Shown piece after piece: positions 1 through 12,782 of a stretch of 64,000 bases of DNA. A program made the translations under genes and the position numbers. Positions within the stretch are counted from its first letter, which is position 1. Each line of letters begins with the position of its first letter. The DNA comes from Syngnathus acus (taxonomy: Eukaryota > Chordata > Actinopteri > Syngnathiformes > Syngnathidae). Under the pieces are notes generated by a model. The model had not been told where the DNA came from, did no database searches, and saw nothing but the letters and a program-made list of their open reading frames with translations. The DNA lies in assembly GCF_901709675.1 (NCBI RefSeq), contig NC_051097.1:7356039-7420038 (forward strand), read 5' to 3'.

Positions 1-1487
1 TCCAGTCATACCTTCTGTTCAGATTTGTACAATTTACGAACACCAGTTTGGATTTATCTGCCACCCGAGTGCATATCTTGAACATTTCAACAGATGTAGA
101 CGAAACGCCGTTCTGAGGCCGCAAAACACGCGGCAAACTTAGCGCTACCGTGCACGAGGCTACCACATAAAAGGAGGCAGAAACGCAGCGGGTGCTAACC
201 GCAGATGGGATTCATTTTAGCAAGAAAGCCATCAAATCAAAAAAAACCAAAAGATCATGATGAAAGGTTCTCATAACTTACTGGTTGAACACGGAAAAAA
301 AACAGTGCCTGCGGCGAACACGAGATTTTGAAAACTTTATGTATAAATGATAAAGCATTTGGACAGTTACGTGAAATATCACAGCTTGGCAGCGTATCTA
401 TGGCAAAACATCTCCGTATGCCTGATGTACACATACTTTTTTTGAAAAATACATATTGGATTATCAAAATTGGTAATTTGCAAGGATGCACCTTGGAGAA
501 GATACGGACAGTCGAATAAAGTTCGCCTTAAGACGAGAAACCGTCATTTCATCATGTTAAACTGACCCCTTGACTTTTATACCGGCATATGCAAAAGAGG
601 CAGTAGATAATGAGCGATTAAAAAAAAAAAAAAAAAAGGAAAGTCTGAGTCCGTCGTAAGACAAGTAAAATGATGACAGGGAAAATCAAATCTTGTCCAA
701 GGCCAAGCCTCTAAAAAAAAAAAGTGGAATCCTGGTTATCTACAGTTCAAGGTGACACGGTTATCTTTTTTTGTTTCGCTTAATAACCTCACTCCGTTTA
801 CTTTGCAAGTGACCTCAATTCCCTCCAGTATCATGAGGGCACATCACTCTTTCACCTCACACTCGCCACACCAGCGTTTCTCTATTCTTCTCTATCTTAT
901 CGCTCGCAGGCACACTTAAAATTCCTTATCCGCATTTCCGAGACAAAAAGCTCATATTGCTCCATTTTCTTTTCACTCGTTTATTTGCATTGCGCTTAGA
1001 ATTAATGAAATTGGAGCGGTATAAACCGAGGTTATGTTTGTTTGGGTGTTAGCAAGTCCGCTTGCCTAGCTTATTGCTTCACAGGCAGCTTTTAATGATC
1101 GATCGCTGTTATCTGCCTCGGATGAGGAGAGGAGGGCCTGACAATTCTTCCAGTTTTTTTTTCCAGACGTTGTGTCTATGTGATAAAAGGAAGGCCGAAG
1201 TGTTTGTTTTGGTGTTACCAATCCACAATTTTACTGTACAAGACTTCAAAAGGACATCCGAGTTTTGTTGGACGGAGGATGTGAGCGAGTACAGTTCATC
1301 CCTTGGCTTTAAATTCTATGTCCTATGCCACCATACCGTAGGATTATTTTTGCAATTCCAATTGATGAGGTAGTTGGCCCTGTTTACCTTCTTTACAAGA
1401 TATGAAAGAAGCAAACCAGGAAGAGCTTTTTGTATATTCTTATTCTGCTGCGTGTATTAATTATATGGATTTTTCTCATGATTCTAG

Positions 1488-4400
1488 GTGCACACCAAGT
1501 TCCACTGTCGACAAGCCCACACCCCAGGATCCGACATCTCCCGCATTGCCTTCTCCTACGACGGAACTGTTCTCGCATCACGTGGAGGTGAGAAGTTGAA
1601 TTGCGGATAAACATTGGCTTTCCTTGAAATGATTATTTTTTTATTCACCCGTTGTGTTGTCTCCAAGGCGATGACACACTGAAAATTTGGGATATTCGCA
1701 ACTTCAAGAAGCCATTACACATGGCCACCGGCCTGACTAACTACTTTGCGATGTGAGTCGTCGCAATTCCAAAAATGTTCCTCAGCGCCGCCACAAGGCA
1801 ACGATTTCACGTTTTTAATTCCTCCCTGAGCAGGACCGACTGCTGTTTTAGCCCAGACGACCAGCTCGTCGTAACTGGGACCTCAGTGAAGAAAGACGAG
1901 GGCAGCGGGAAGCTGGTCTTCTTTGACCGAGCCACCTTTCAACGGGTCTACGAGATAGAGGTCACCAATGCGGTAAGATCATCTTATCTTGTTGATAATG
2001 AACTCAAATTAAAAAGTCAAATCAAGCTCAATAAAAGTAGTTAAAATCACTTTAAAACGCCTAATTAAGTCGTTGAAAGTATTTTTTGCCATCATGAGAA
2101 AATATGAGATGGCAAGATAGATTCAAAATATGAATGGCGGAAGTGGAGCAAGTGTATGAGAAGCCATTTTAAATTGATTAAAAGAGCTGTGAATAATAAT
2201 AAAAAAATTAATCCATTAGATATAAATGGAAAAAAAATACAAATAGTTTACTTTAAAATCTGTTTAAAAATATTAAATTAAAAAAAAGGTTTTCCTAAAA
2301 ATCCAAAATAAACCATTTTTTATTCAGCCCTGCTGTGAAATATGGAACTAAACAAAATATTTCGAGTATTACATCTCACCTTGCATCTCCTAAATGTCAG
2401 CTTGCATTGCAGAAGCCTCCATCATTCGTTATTATGGACGGTAAATCGCTGTAATTCAAAGCAGTTGACCGTAAGCCACTCAGATGATTTAGCACACGGA
2501 ACGAGTAATTCATCTCGCTGTCTGAGATGAAAGATTGACGGTGCCATGTAATGTTATTCACACATGGGCGCTCGAGGCGGCACGGGGGGAAACTTTTTAA
2601 AGCGGCAAGCTTGTCAAACTTGGAGAAAGTCAAGTAATCGGATCGTCTTGGATTGGATCCGTCTTGACGCACGCCGTTACCACAAAGCCTTGGCAAAACG
2701 GGTTTATTGACACTTTTTTATTCGAGGTGATGACTTTGATTGTTCAAATCCAATTATGTTAAGTCTCCATCAGCATGTTCTCGTGTAGTTCTTTGCGGTC
2801 CATCGTAGCTGGTAACTAGTCAAAACATGGACGTCTTACAAAATACCAAGTCAGAAGCACTTTGGCACATTAACGTTGGCCATTGGGTGAACTTGGCTGT
2901 GTAACATTAAAGAGAACATTCAAAGTGGACATTATAGATGGCAGGAGATCATTCATTTGTGTATCTACTGTTTGTGGCCTTCCAAGCCAGAAATTGTATC
3001 GGATCTCTTTGGATTGCGCAGGTGGCCTGTAGGTAAAAGGACACGTCGTTCATTGCACGCCGTTTGACTGACAGCCACCAATAAAAACTTGGGCGGCGCT
3101 GAGTTGTGGTTCTCAAGTGCCTCCTCCCGCCAAATGAGTCACAACAGTGGAACAAATGGAACAAAAAACGAGTTCACACTTGAGCCCATCCAAGAACAAC
3201 TGGGCCTGTCCAATAGCGGGGAAACCCATCCAGATATAAAAAAAAGTTGCCTTTATATCTCATTCATGTCTAAAAATGGCCTCACGTCAGGAAGAGAGAA
3301 GCATCATCAGTAGCAACCTTTTTTGTCTCATCTCATTAAAATAGCAATGTAATAAATAAATGCCACAACAGTCTTTTTGTCTGCCGACGCCCAACGCTGG
3401 CTGAAAAAGGTTTGCGAACACGGACGGGGACTGGAAAAGCCACAGCTGTGTTTCTTGTTTAGTGGCCGCTGAGTGGATCCAAATGTGCTTCTGACAGTTT
3501 GGAAGTCTCGCTAGCCAAAGCTCAGCAGCCTCAAGGGGAGCGACGGCGCTTGCGTCTGACTCGCCGTTAACTCACTTCCTGTCATGTGAGATTACATGAA
3601 TGAAGGATAGAGTGTCATTCCTGAAGTCCTGCAAGGCGTCAAAAATAAGAAAAAAGTCAGCCGTGAACTAAAAAAAAATGGCGCCTAAGCTATCCGATTG
3701 GACCCTTAAAAAATTTGGCAATGGAAAAAAAAAAAGTATTTCCGATCCATCGTAAGCATTTTATGCTCTGAAAATAATCGTAAATGTTGTCGTGATAGCC
3801 GGACAAAAGAAAAGATTATGAGCTCCTCTCGAGCTTTCACTATTCGTAGGGCGGACGAAAGGCAGAAGTTCATATCAAAGCATCATTTTGTGGTGGGAAG
3901 CAGTCATGCGGGAAAGAGAAATTGCTCTTCCAACAAGTCGGCAGATTTTAGTGTTAGCTTAGGCCACGATATGATACTGAGCAGCTCAAGACGTACGAGC
4001 AGTAACAGTTAGACTTGGCGGTGCCCAAAGTATTAGTCACAAAAAGAAAGTTGAAATCTCCTGGGCTTGAGTTGACACTTTTTAAAAAAATTCCTGCTCA
4101 ATAACAACTTTTCTTGTCACGGTACGTTTATATCCCTTTTCAATATGGCCCTAAGACTCATTTGTAGATTCCTGCCGCTTCTGTTAAAATAATCTGAGTC
4201 AAGAGGCGTGATGTATGTATCTGCGTAAACTCCCGTTCTCAGGAGGATGCCGGGTCGGGATGGAGCTCTGATGTTGTGTGGATTGTGACTGAGTTGCAAG
4301 TGATTGGTGGCCCTTTTCATTTCGCTTCCTCCGCCCGCCCGGACTGCACTGCACTTAAATTCTTCGGCCGTGGGAGATAGCGGTGGCTGGTGTAAACATT

Positions 4401-7400
4401 GTAAATAGTTCTTTCATTAGGTTCACCAAGTGTACTTCTGCGTCATAAAAAAAATTGAGAAAAAAAATATCAAATTAGTTTGACGAAACCCGGCAGATCT
4501 ACTACAAATATTTGGCTTATTGGTAACGTGACGACGAGTGAGTTGGAAGGAAATTGCAAAGTACATTCAAGACAACAGGTCTAAAAAGTCAATTGGACAT
4601 GCCAGAAACAAAAAGTGACATGTAAATGCACTCAAGTGAGATTACAGTAATGGCCTCGTTTTATAAACAAGCGCTGCAGCCTTTCGACTTTCCACAAAAG
4701 AGGTGATCCTCTCTGCCAGCACATAAGCAAGCTGCACATGTCTGCAGGCTGCGTTGTGTTTTTGCCACTGCTCTGAATATAAAAAGTCTACACACCCCTA
4801 ATTCAAAGGCCAGTTTTGGTAATATTACAAAAAAATTAGACCAAGTTAAATTATTTTCAAAACTTTTTTTTTCGTCACCAATCTGACCTTTAACCTGTAC
4901 AATTTAATTGAGAAAAAATATTTCTGGTTTCTGAGCAACTATAATTCTGAACAACTTTTTGGCCCCAGAGTGGAAGAGCGTGAGTGATTGATTATTCCAC
5001 CGCACACGAAGAGGTCGGTGATTATTTGCAAACACCGCAAATTCCCACCACACAGAACAAGGACAGGTTTCCCCTTTTGGCCAGCAAGAGGATTTTCTTT
5101 TTGTTTTTTTTGGTCTGGCTGGAAATACCATCACTCGACAGCGGGTCAGGCTTACATCCAGCCCCCATTCGTGCGCTTGTGTTCTAACTTGTATGTTCTG
5201 TCGCACTGAACAACTTTGTGAAATCTAATCAAGTTAGCGTGATTTAATATGCAGCCTTCCTCCCACATATTTTTGAACAAACACAAGCAATAAATTAATC
5301 CTCATTATAACGAACAGACCTTTCTCCATACATAAATGTTTTGGCATTCTCCGACATCGCAACCTCGATTTGAATTCGATTAATTGATTAGTCTTAATCG
5401 ACTCGACGTGACCTGAGATTTAGTAATTACCAATGTAACACAATGCTCACCTCAGATTGACCTCTGGGATTAGATTTATGTCGGGTTGATGCGTTATCAA
5501 ATTGTCCTCACAATCCAGTCATCTAAAACCCAATTTTGAAGTCAATTTCCACTCATTCACAAAAAAAAAAAAATTCACACCAAAATTCCACTTGGCATTA
5601 ATAACAATAATTGTTTTTATTATACATTGAATACAACTGCTCGAATTGAAAGTCATCATTAAATGATCCTAATAATATCTAATATTAATGTGGAAGTTGT
5701 AGAAAAGGAGTTATAATGAATGAGTGTGCGTGTAAGATTGACACTTTTTCCGCTGGTGTCCTGGTGGGAAGCTGAACAGCTGGACGCTAAGCAGCTTTCC
5801 ACCCTCACCGAATCTGGACTACCCACCCCCCATCCCATCCCATCCCGCACACGAGCGTCCAAGCCCACCGACCCACCCCCCACACTGCCCTCTGTTTGAG
5901 CTCACCTACAAATCTCAGTGGGTCGTCACACATGTTGATGGGCAAGTTCAGAACCTAGGACATTCCCATTGATGCCTAAATCACTTTTTTGGGATTTCCT
6001 TGTCCCTTTCAAATTGTACATACGAGCAACATCGTTAATGTTGCGTCATAGTCATTTCCAGTTGCAGGAAATGTTTTCCACTGTTCTGCCACTGTTCGTG
6101 TAGCCTCGCGCACATTTTACTTACACACAACTCCCTGGATAAATGTGCTCACATTTGCCTATTGGCACTGGGCCATCTGTCACACACACACTCGCGCACG
6201 CACAAACGCACATGCCGAGGGATCCGGCCCCCTCATCCCCAACCACCAAATATAGTCAAGTAGAGCAGCACAGCACTCTGGGGCTCATCCCCACCGCTAC
6301 CAACACCAACCTGCTCACACACACAATCAGCGAAAGGTATGATGAGCACCATGCAGCAAACAATATGTATGTGTGTGTTCTGTCATGACAGAGTGCAGTG
6401 CGCTGCCTGTGGCACCCCAAGCTCAACCAGATCATGGTGGGAACCGGAAACGGGCTGGCCAAGGTCTACTATGACCCCATTAAGAGCCACAGGTATTTTC
6501 ACACATGCATTATGATGTGTTTCAATGAATCCATATTTTTGCTCAATGATTGATGTGCGTCTTCCGTCCAGGGGAGCTAAGCTCTGCGTGGTGAAGAGCA
6601 ACATCAAACAGAAGCACGCCGAGGCGTTAACCCAGGAGTACGTTATCACACGTGAGTTTGAGCTAAGCCTTATTCGCTCTGAGATCCGATGTCACAAGAG
6701 AAAATAGTGGTTATGATATTGTACCGAAAAATTTCAAGAAGAATTTTTTTCCCCCCACCATTCATGTGACCTCTACAAATCAATAGATTATTATTTTTAT
6801 TTTTTTTTAAATAAATTTCAGAGGCGAAATTAAAAAAAAAGAATAACTGAAATAACATGGTTATACAACTACACACAAATAAGTAGACAAAATGAATTTA
6901 GGGTAACAAATTACACACACCCGTTAACAACTGCTACGTGGCTATGTTCATAATTAACCAATCACATTAAAACTTGAAATTTCCTCTATCTTGACTAATT
7001 CCAATTCCATCTGAAGAATAGAGATGATGATCTTTTAGTGATGAGCAGTATTGTTTTTGAACCAAAAATTGCTTTCAATGCCACAAGCATGATCACGGCA
7101 TTGCATAATACAAAAATGGCTCCAATACTAGTTGTCCTTAAAAGACTGAGCCCGCAACCAGGAGGATACCACGCGGCGTCCACGGCCTTCCATTAGCTGA
7201 TGGAGCGTCCAGTCGCGCATGAGTAGCTGGCCATCCTCGCGCCACGTGTCCCCTTAACACCCGATCACGCCAAGGACAAACGCCTTTCCTGACACCTATG
7301 GCGTGACGGGCCTCTCGTCCTCACACCAGACTGTCAGGACGATTTAGACTCTTTTGTTTGGGTCGTGTGACGGCGGCGTGGAGTGGAAGTGGAGTGGCGC

Positions 7401-9250
7401 TCTAAGTGACGCACTCGGTGCTCTGCCGCTGGAAAATTAGAGGGCCCATTGAGGAGAGAAGCGGGGGAATCTGTTAACGCTAACCTTTTTGCTAAATGTG
7501 GCGTGGCAAAGAATTAACAACGATGGAAAATCACTTCATCTGAGCCTCCGCACACACACACACACACACACACACACGAATCGTTCTGTTACTCACGCAC
7601 ACTCGTGGCGTTAAGTGCTGGAGAGGCTTTTCTTGTTGATATCGCTCACTAAGGTGTGAAAGGACAACCCAAACATGGCGTAACCTCAGAACGCAAATGA
7701 ATGAATGAATGAATTACGATGTTGAAATGAAAATCCAGCATTGTGATCATTTTTGTTGTTCTTCCCGGCAGCGCACGCCTTGCCCATGTTCAGAGAACCC
7801 CGGCAGAGGAGCACTCGCAAACAGCTGGAGAAGGACCGACTGGACCCCAAGAAGTCCCGCAAACCCGAGCCTCCCGTGTCTGGACCGGGTGAGGCCACTT
7901 TTGTGCTTTGGACAAAGTACTCTGCAAATATGTCGAAACTCCGGGAAACAGACTAACAAAAAAAAATGAGCTCATGGTAGAAAATTACACCTGTATGTGT
8001 TTTTTACAGTAAGACAGTATTTGTACTTGGTTCCATCCCACCACTGATTGTGGATGTGTTGCTTTGAGCGTGTGCGTGCGCTACGGGCGTCCAACCAGCC
8101 ACACGAGCGCCAAGGCAACTTTCTCCACGTCCAGCTGGCCCGTCAGCGCAGTGTTTTGTTTCACGCTCGCAGCCGGCTCCTGATGTTTCCACTGTGAACT
8201 GCAGCATTGCAAAGAGATATTTCAAGCACGCAAAAGCCACACATGCTATCCAAATGCTCGTAACTATGACAAAGCTTCAGCAAAATATTGTTTCATTGTT
8301 CTCAAACACAACTGAGGAATCTTTTTACATCCGTGGCCAGTTCAAGCAAATGTGCCTTTTCGAAATGTAACTAAATAAGTCATTTGATGTTCCCTTTTGT
8401 TTTCTCATTTGTGCCGATTGGTCTTTCGTTCCAGGCCGAGGGGGCAGAGTGGCGGCTCACGGCGGCACCCTGTCGTCGTTCATCGTAAAGAATATCGCCT
8501 TGGATAAGACGGACGACAGCAACGCTCGCGAAGCCATCTTGCGTCACGCCAAGGAAGCGTCTGAGAACCCGTACTGGGTGGCCCCAGCCTACAAGAAGTA
8601 AGAGCATCCAATGTGTCGACGTGACGACTCGGGGGTTTTTCCTTCACACCTGGGCGACATGTAAATGTTTAAAGAGCCGCGCTAGTTGCGCAGGTCCTCA
8701 TTCAAACGTGATGGACGGCTTTAGATGGTCGGAACAGAAAGGACGTTGTTAGATGGCTATCGCACGCCAGAGGTGGAACAAAGCTGCCAGGTCGCACGTC
8801 CTCATGTTTGCACTCCCGAGCAGAAGCAGGTGAGCTTGGAGCTAATGTGTAGAAACATTCCGAGTTGTCAAAACATGTGGCACTAGATTGATGGAACGGG
8901 AGATCAAAGTCATTCAGAACATTTGGAATACAATTTGGAGGAGTTCAACTAAGCGAGATTCCCCGTTTGAGGAACGTTGGCGCTAGTCAGATTTAACTAG
9001 GCGCCGCTGGGTTTTTTTTTTTTTTTTTTTTTTTGGGCCATTAAGGATCATTAGGCCGGAGTCACTTTATTTTCTATATTTGAATGAAAGGTTTCGCCTG
9101 AGCCTCAGGCTGTGCATAAACGTCTTCATCCTGAAATCTGATTGGTTGTCTGGTGATTGCAGGACGCAACCCAATCCTGTGTTTGCAGAGGACTCAGAGG
9201 AGGATGAGGAAGCCGAAAAGGAACCAGAATGGAAGAAGCGTAAAATCTGA
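1488..9250 (+). CDS. wdr70: WD repeat-containing protein 70, C-terminal part (8 exons; 5' end outside window)
   Basis: Coding exons read from GT-AG signals and frame continuity: 1488-1587, 1668-1752, 1834-1972, 6392-6492, 6572-6651, 7772-7888, 8435-8597, 9163-9250. They total 873 nt, giving 290 residues plus TGA. The family protein is about 650 residues, so roughly the N-terminal half lies upstream of the window. The first exon carries WD-repeat text (ASRGGDD, then LKIWDIR across the next junction). Later exons give TDCCFSPDD, GSGKLVFF, LWHPKLNQIMVGTGNGLAKV, HALPMFREPRQRSTRKQLEK, GGTLSSFIVKNIALDKTDD and the basic C-terminus EWKKRKI. These segments agree closely with vertebrate WDR70 as I recall it. 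WDR70 is a nuclear WD40 protein linked in the literature to histone H2B ubiquitylation and double-strand-break repair; nothing here tests that. The 4.4-kb intron 1973-6391 is the only long one. The gene converges on gdnf, as in mammals. Confidence 0.96.
1973..6391 (+). other. wdr70 long intron, AT-rich, no further exon seen
   Basis: This is bounded by GT at 1973 and AG at 6390-6391 of flanking wdr70 exons. It is mostly AT-rich with poly-A runs. It contains a dispersed-repeat remnant at about 4781-4935 and a CA-rich patch near 6180-6215. I see no further WDR70 coding exon in it, nor in positions 1-1487, which are also intronic. Confidence 0.7.
4781..4935 (+). repeat. Dispersed fish repeat remnant ('AAAAAGTCTACACACCCCT' family)
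   Basis: It begins with AAAAGTCTACACACCCCTAA, continues through a diverged AT-rich body and ends with TGACCTTTAACCTGTACAAT. I recognise this head and tail from an interspersed repeat common in teleost genomes. A related tail (ATAACCTGTACAATTT) recurs near 52220-52240 in this window, which supports a dispersed family. The repeat class is not certain. Confidence 0.5.
7551..7577. repeat. (CA)n microsatellite
   Basis: An uninterrupted CA dinucleotide run of 27 bases lies in the wdr70 intron between exons ending at 6651 and starting at 7772. Confidence 0.95.
9012..9034. repeat. Poly-T tract
   Basis: A run of 23 T lies in the last wdr70 intron (8598-9162). On the minus strand this is a poly-A run, but I see no recognisable retroposed sequence attached to it. 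Confidence 0.9.
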
Positions 9251-9480
9251 AGATATAAGAGCTTCTTACATTCAGACTCGAAAGCGGACTCGAGGTTGCT
9301 TTACCTACAACACTTACTCAAGGTCCAGAACGGAGGTACCGTCTGGGGTGTGCTTGTAGTTGGCAATCGTGGTCTCAGTGTAAGTAAAATGCAATTTTAT
9401 GCTTCGAAAAACCAAACACTCACAATTTTGTCCTTCATTCTTTAGATTTTTAATAAATGGATCAGACAGACATGTCAAAT
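9251..9480 (+). other. wdr70: wdr70 3' UTR with polyadenylation signal
   Basis: The sequence directly after the wdr70 stop codon contains AATAAA at 9452-9457, so a 3' UTR of about 200-230 nt is likely. The cleavage position is inferred. Confidence 0.6.
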
Positions 9481-10660
9481 ATAATAATATATGAATTCAT
9501 TTGACTCAACTCCATAAATCCATGCAGACTTAGAGTGGAGTCTGGTCTCGTTAAAGCTGACGTCAGTAAATCATTTACAAGCTATTTTTTTTCCTGGTCT
9601 ATTAAAATGTGCACCACAAGTTTGCGTATGCCATGCAATATATTCACCAACAACACCCTGTATGATTGGGCACTTTGTATTTGGTGGTTTGACTGCAACT
9701 CGCTCCTCTGAGAACAGTTCAAGAATGTAAGCTAAGTAGTACTTAATGAGGCTTTTTAGGTTTCCCTCACAGATAAAGTCAATTCATCGATCCCAAGTAC
9801 ATCAGTAAATATGTATGCCAGCGTTTCCGATGAACCGAAAGGATGCTGAGGAATCATCATTTCCCCAATTTGAGTCCAGCGACATTTATTCCACCTCCAA
9901 AAATTTAAACTAAATTTTTTGGTAAGAATTTTTCACGTCTTCCCCATTAACATCTTTGGAAACTAACATATTTTAAATATGTTATTATGCTCTGAAGTTG
10001 TTTTTTTTTATTACTAACAATTACTAAAACCTTTTTAGCCATATAGAAAAAGAAAAAATATGCGCTTCATGACTCATCAGAAATGACTTCAAGCTAATCC
10101 CTTTGGGCAGACATAAGGTAAGTTTCATATTTTTTGTTTTTGGGGGGTGTCATGTTTTTCAGAAAAATACTTTTTAATTGTTTTTTTGTTCATTCAATGG
10201 CTAATTTTTCTCTTGACCAGTTAACAAAGCAGCTAACAGAGGTGACATGTATTATGACCAAAAATTCACATTGACATTTATTTGTAACTTGATACTAAAA
10301 CAAAACTTGGTCAGGTGCATCCAACAGCTACATCGAAATATTTTTGAAAGAATACCACCAAGCTATATGTGATAAGTTGCGTTATCAGAATGTACTGTAC
10401 ATGATTGTTTTTACTCCATAGAAACAAAAGTCTTGAGCCCCCTGACTCACGTTTGTGTTTACTGTACGACCCTGGCGAGCGGGTGGGCCGATGGGTGGGC
10501 TGGCGTTCAGGAATGCGGCTCAGGAAAGGGAGGTGGGGGGGGCTGCTTTCGCATCAACTCCCATCCTCAATTTTACATTGAACTGCTATAAACACACAGC
10601 GAAGCAAATTAGCACCATGTGTCAACATACGTCACGGCTCAAAGTCAGAGAGACACGCGT
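9481..10660. other. Convergent intergenic spacer between wdr70 and gdnf
   Basis: AT-rich sequence with homopolymer runs and one short GC-rich patch (about 10465-10560). I see no coding potential, RNA gene or recognisable mobile element. The two genes end toward each other here. Confidence 0.6.
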
Positions 10661-12782
10661 GTAGAAAGACATTTTTATTCTGTAAAAAGTTTTATAAAAT
10701 GAATATTGTACAAAAATAAAGTTTGCAGAGAGCTTTGGTTCTGGAACACGGGATGACAGAAAGTGGATCTTTTAACACCGAGGACTCTTGCACGTCTTTA
10801 CTTTCCCTTTAACAGGCCTCATTTCAGCTGATTTGCTCCCCCTTTTGCATCCGATTCCCAATTCTAGGTCCTCCTCGGGGTCCTAACGTACATAGAAAAT
10901 GGATGATGTTTTGCCATAACATGGACGTAATACTGCACATCAACTCTGACACAAGTAGCAACCCGACCGTAAGTGTGACAAACTCTTCACCAGACAGCTA
11001 GTAAACAAAGAAACGCAGGTTAACACTTGAGCTTGTGCTTTTTATAGCAGGGGTCCTCAAACTAAATAATAATTTGTAACAATTTTTTTTTTTGAAATAG
11101 CCTAACTTCACATTCACAAACATAAGACCATTAAAACCAAATTTACCACATAAATTCCATCATGACATTTTCTTCAACGATTCTGATTACATTTAAGGCT
11201 ACACGTGATACTTGTGTTTAATTAGTGTTTGAGAACCCCTGGTATGAAGAAGCAGGACACAAGGGGGGGGGGGGGCTTCTGGGAAGTCTCCATAGTTATC
11301 TGGAAAGCAAACAGGGAAGATGATCCAATTGATGAGGTATGCTGTGATAAAAGCAACCTTTTTCTCCCCCCCTTCTTGTGTTTGGCCTAAATTCATTTCC
11401 ATGTTGTGGATTTGCGCGTGTGTGTGTTGTGGGGGGGATTACACGCTGTAAAGCTGCCTTGCTAGTTGCCGGGTGGGCACAGATACCTTGGTCCCTAATC
11501 CGTGGAAACGTCAAGACCCTCCCCGAGGACTCTTTGTTCCACTTGAAACGCTCGACTCTCAGCTCTGCCCTTATCCGGGATATTGCTATTCCCCCTAACT
11601 GAACATGTTATCACGTGTAGAAACCACGCCCCCCCCCCCCCCACCCTTGCGTCTTATTTAAAGGTTTTTGCTTTTGTTGGAACGTCACTTTGACGCTGAC
11701 AGCCGTACAGTAGCGAGCGTCTCCCTTAAAACTGCCTCAGCCGGCGGGGGATGTTTGCTTAAGACTCGTGTTAAAGGGGGATCACTTTCAAATCCTCTTT
11801 TCAGAGTAGAGGAGTGGAGGGGGGGGAGACGAGAAGTTTTTGTTTTTTTTACGACTCCTTGTAAACATGCAACCAGTGGACAGGACTGTGAAGACAAAAA
11901 AAAAAAAAAAAAGATTGCCATTGGCTTCTTTTGGTCCCGAGTCTCTAGCCACTTTCTGCAAAATTGGTACATCAGAGACGTAAAAGAAGACAGGACACGG
12001 AAAAAAAAAATGATTTGATGTGTGAAAAGGAATTTTGACTCCACAGTTCGAGATGTTTCCACTTGGTCACGTGCCAAATCATCAGTCTTGCATCCAAAGT
12101 AAAGACAAACAAAAAGTAAAAAACAAAACAAACAAAAACCATTTCTGACCATCTGTCTTTTGGTCCCGAGTCTTTCTCCCCTTTCTTGCAGAATTTCCGT
12201 CAAACTGGTAAAAGATAGAACAATCCTCGGATAAGTCTGCAAATTAGTGGTCATTTCTGATACTACCCTCAGAGGATGGGAACATTTGCGGGTTGATTTT
12301 TGACGAGAAGCAGCAACGGGGGTAAAAATATGACAAATTCATGGCTAGTCTCATCTAAATGTAACTTGTTTTCGGGGGGAGTTTGAAAGGAGGAAGCTTC
12401 CAGAATGTACATGAACATCATGACAGCGTCCAAACCAAGCGTCTCAATAAATAAAGACAACATCTTGTGTCCTAAGTGAAATAAATAACAATAAGTTAAT
12501 TCCATCTTAATAAATATACCTCTTACACACAAGCGTATACATACATTTATAGATACTGTATATTTAGAGAGAGATTTATATACAGTACGTCTAAATATTC
12601 ATATGATGGTGTGTGGAGTCTGCTGAATCCTGTTGAGTCCGAAAGAGTCCTCACCAAACAAAGAAAGAAAGGGTTAATCCTGGGAGGCTTTCCAGATGAA
12701 AGAAACTTTTTTTTTTTAGAAAAACAGAAAAATGAGGAAATGTAACAGTATTTTCTTTGTTAGCTCCATCGTTGAACGTGTC
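10660..12782 (-). other. gdnf: gdnf 3' UTR (inferred)
   Basis: Downstream of the gdnf stop, AT-rich sequence without coding potential runs to a minus-strand AATAAA at 10679-10674. That gives a UTR near 2.1 kb, similar in scale to the long mammalian GDNF 3' UTR. It contains a diverged internal duplication (about 11930-12000 and 12155-12215) and a short perfect stem (12554-12587). A 189-codon minus-strand ORF within it (11685-12254) has no recognisable domain and is not called. Confidence 0.5.

Noticed and set aside
1365-1380. let-7-like string TGAGGTAGTTGG
   Set aside because: The match stops after about 10 bases of the mature let-7, and no complementary arm forms a precursor hairpin nearby.
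11685-12254. 189-codon minus-strand open frame
   Set aside because: It lies in the inferred gdnf 3' UTR, includes translated homopolymer tracts (runs of Phe and Leu/Cys) and has no domain; it is a chance frame.
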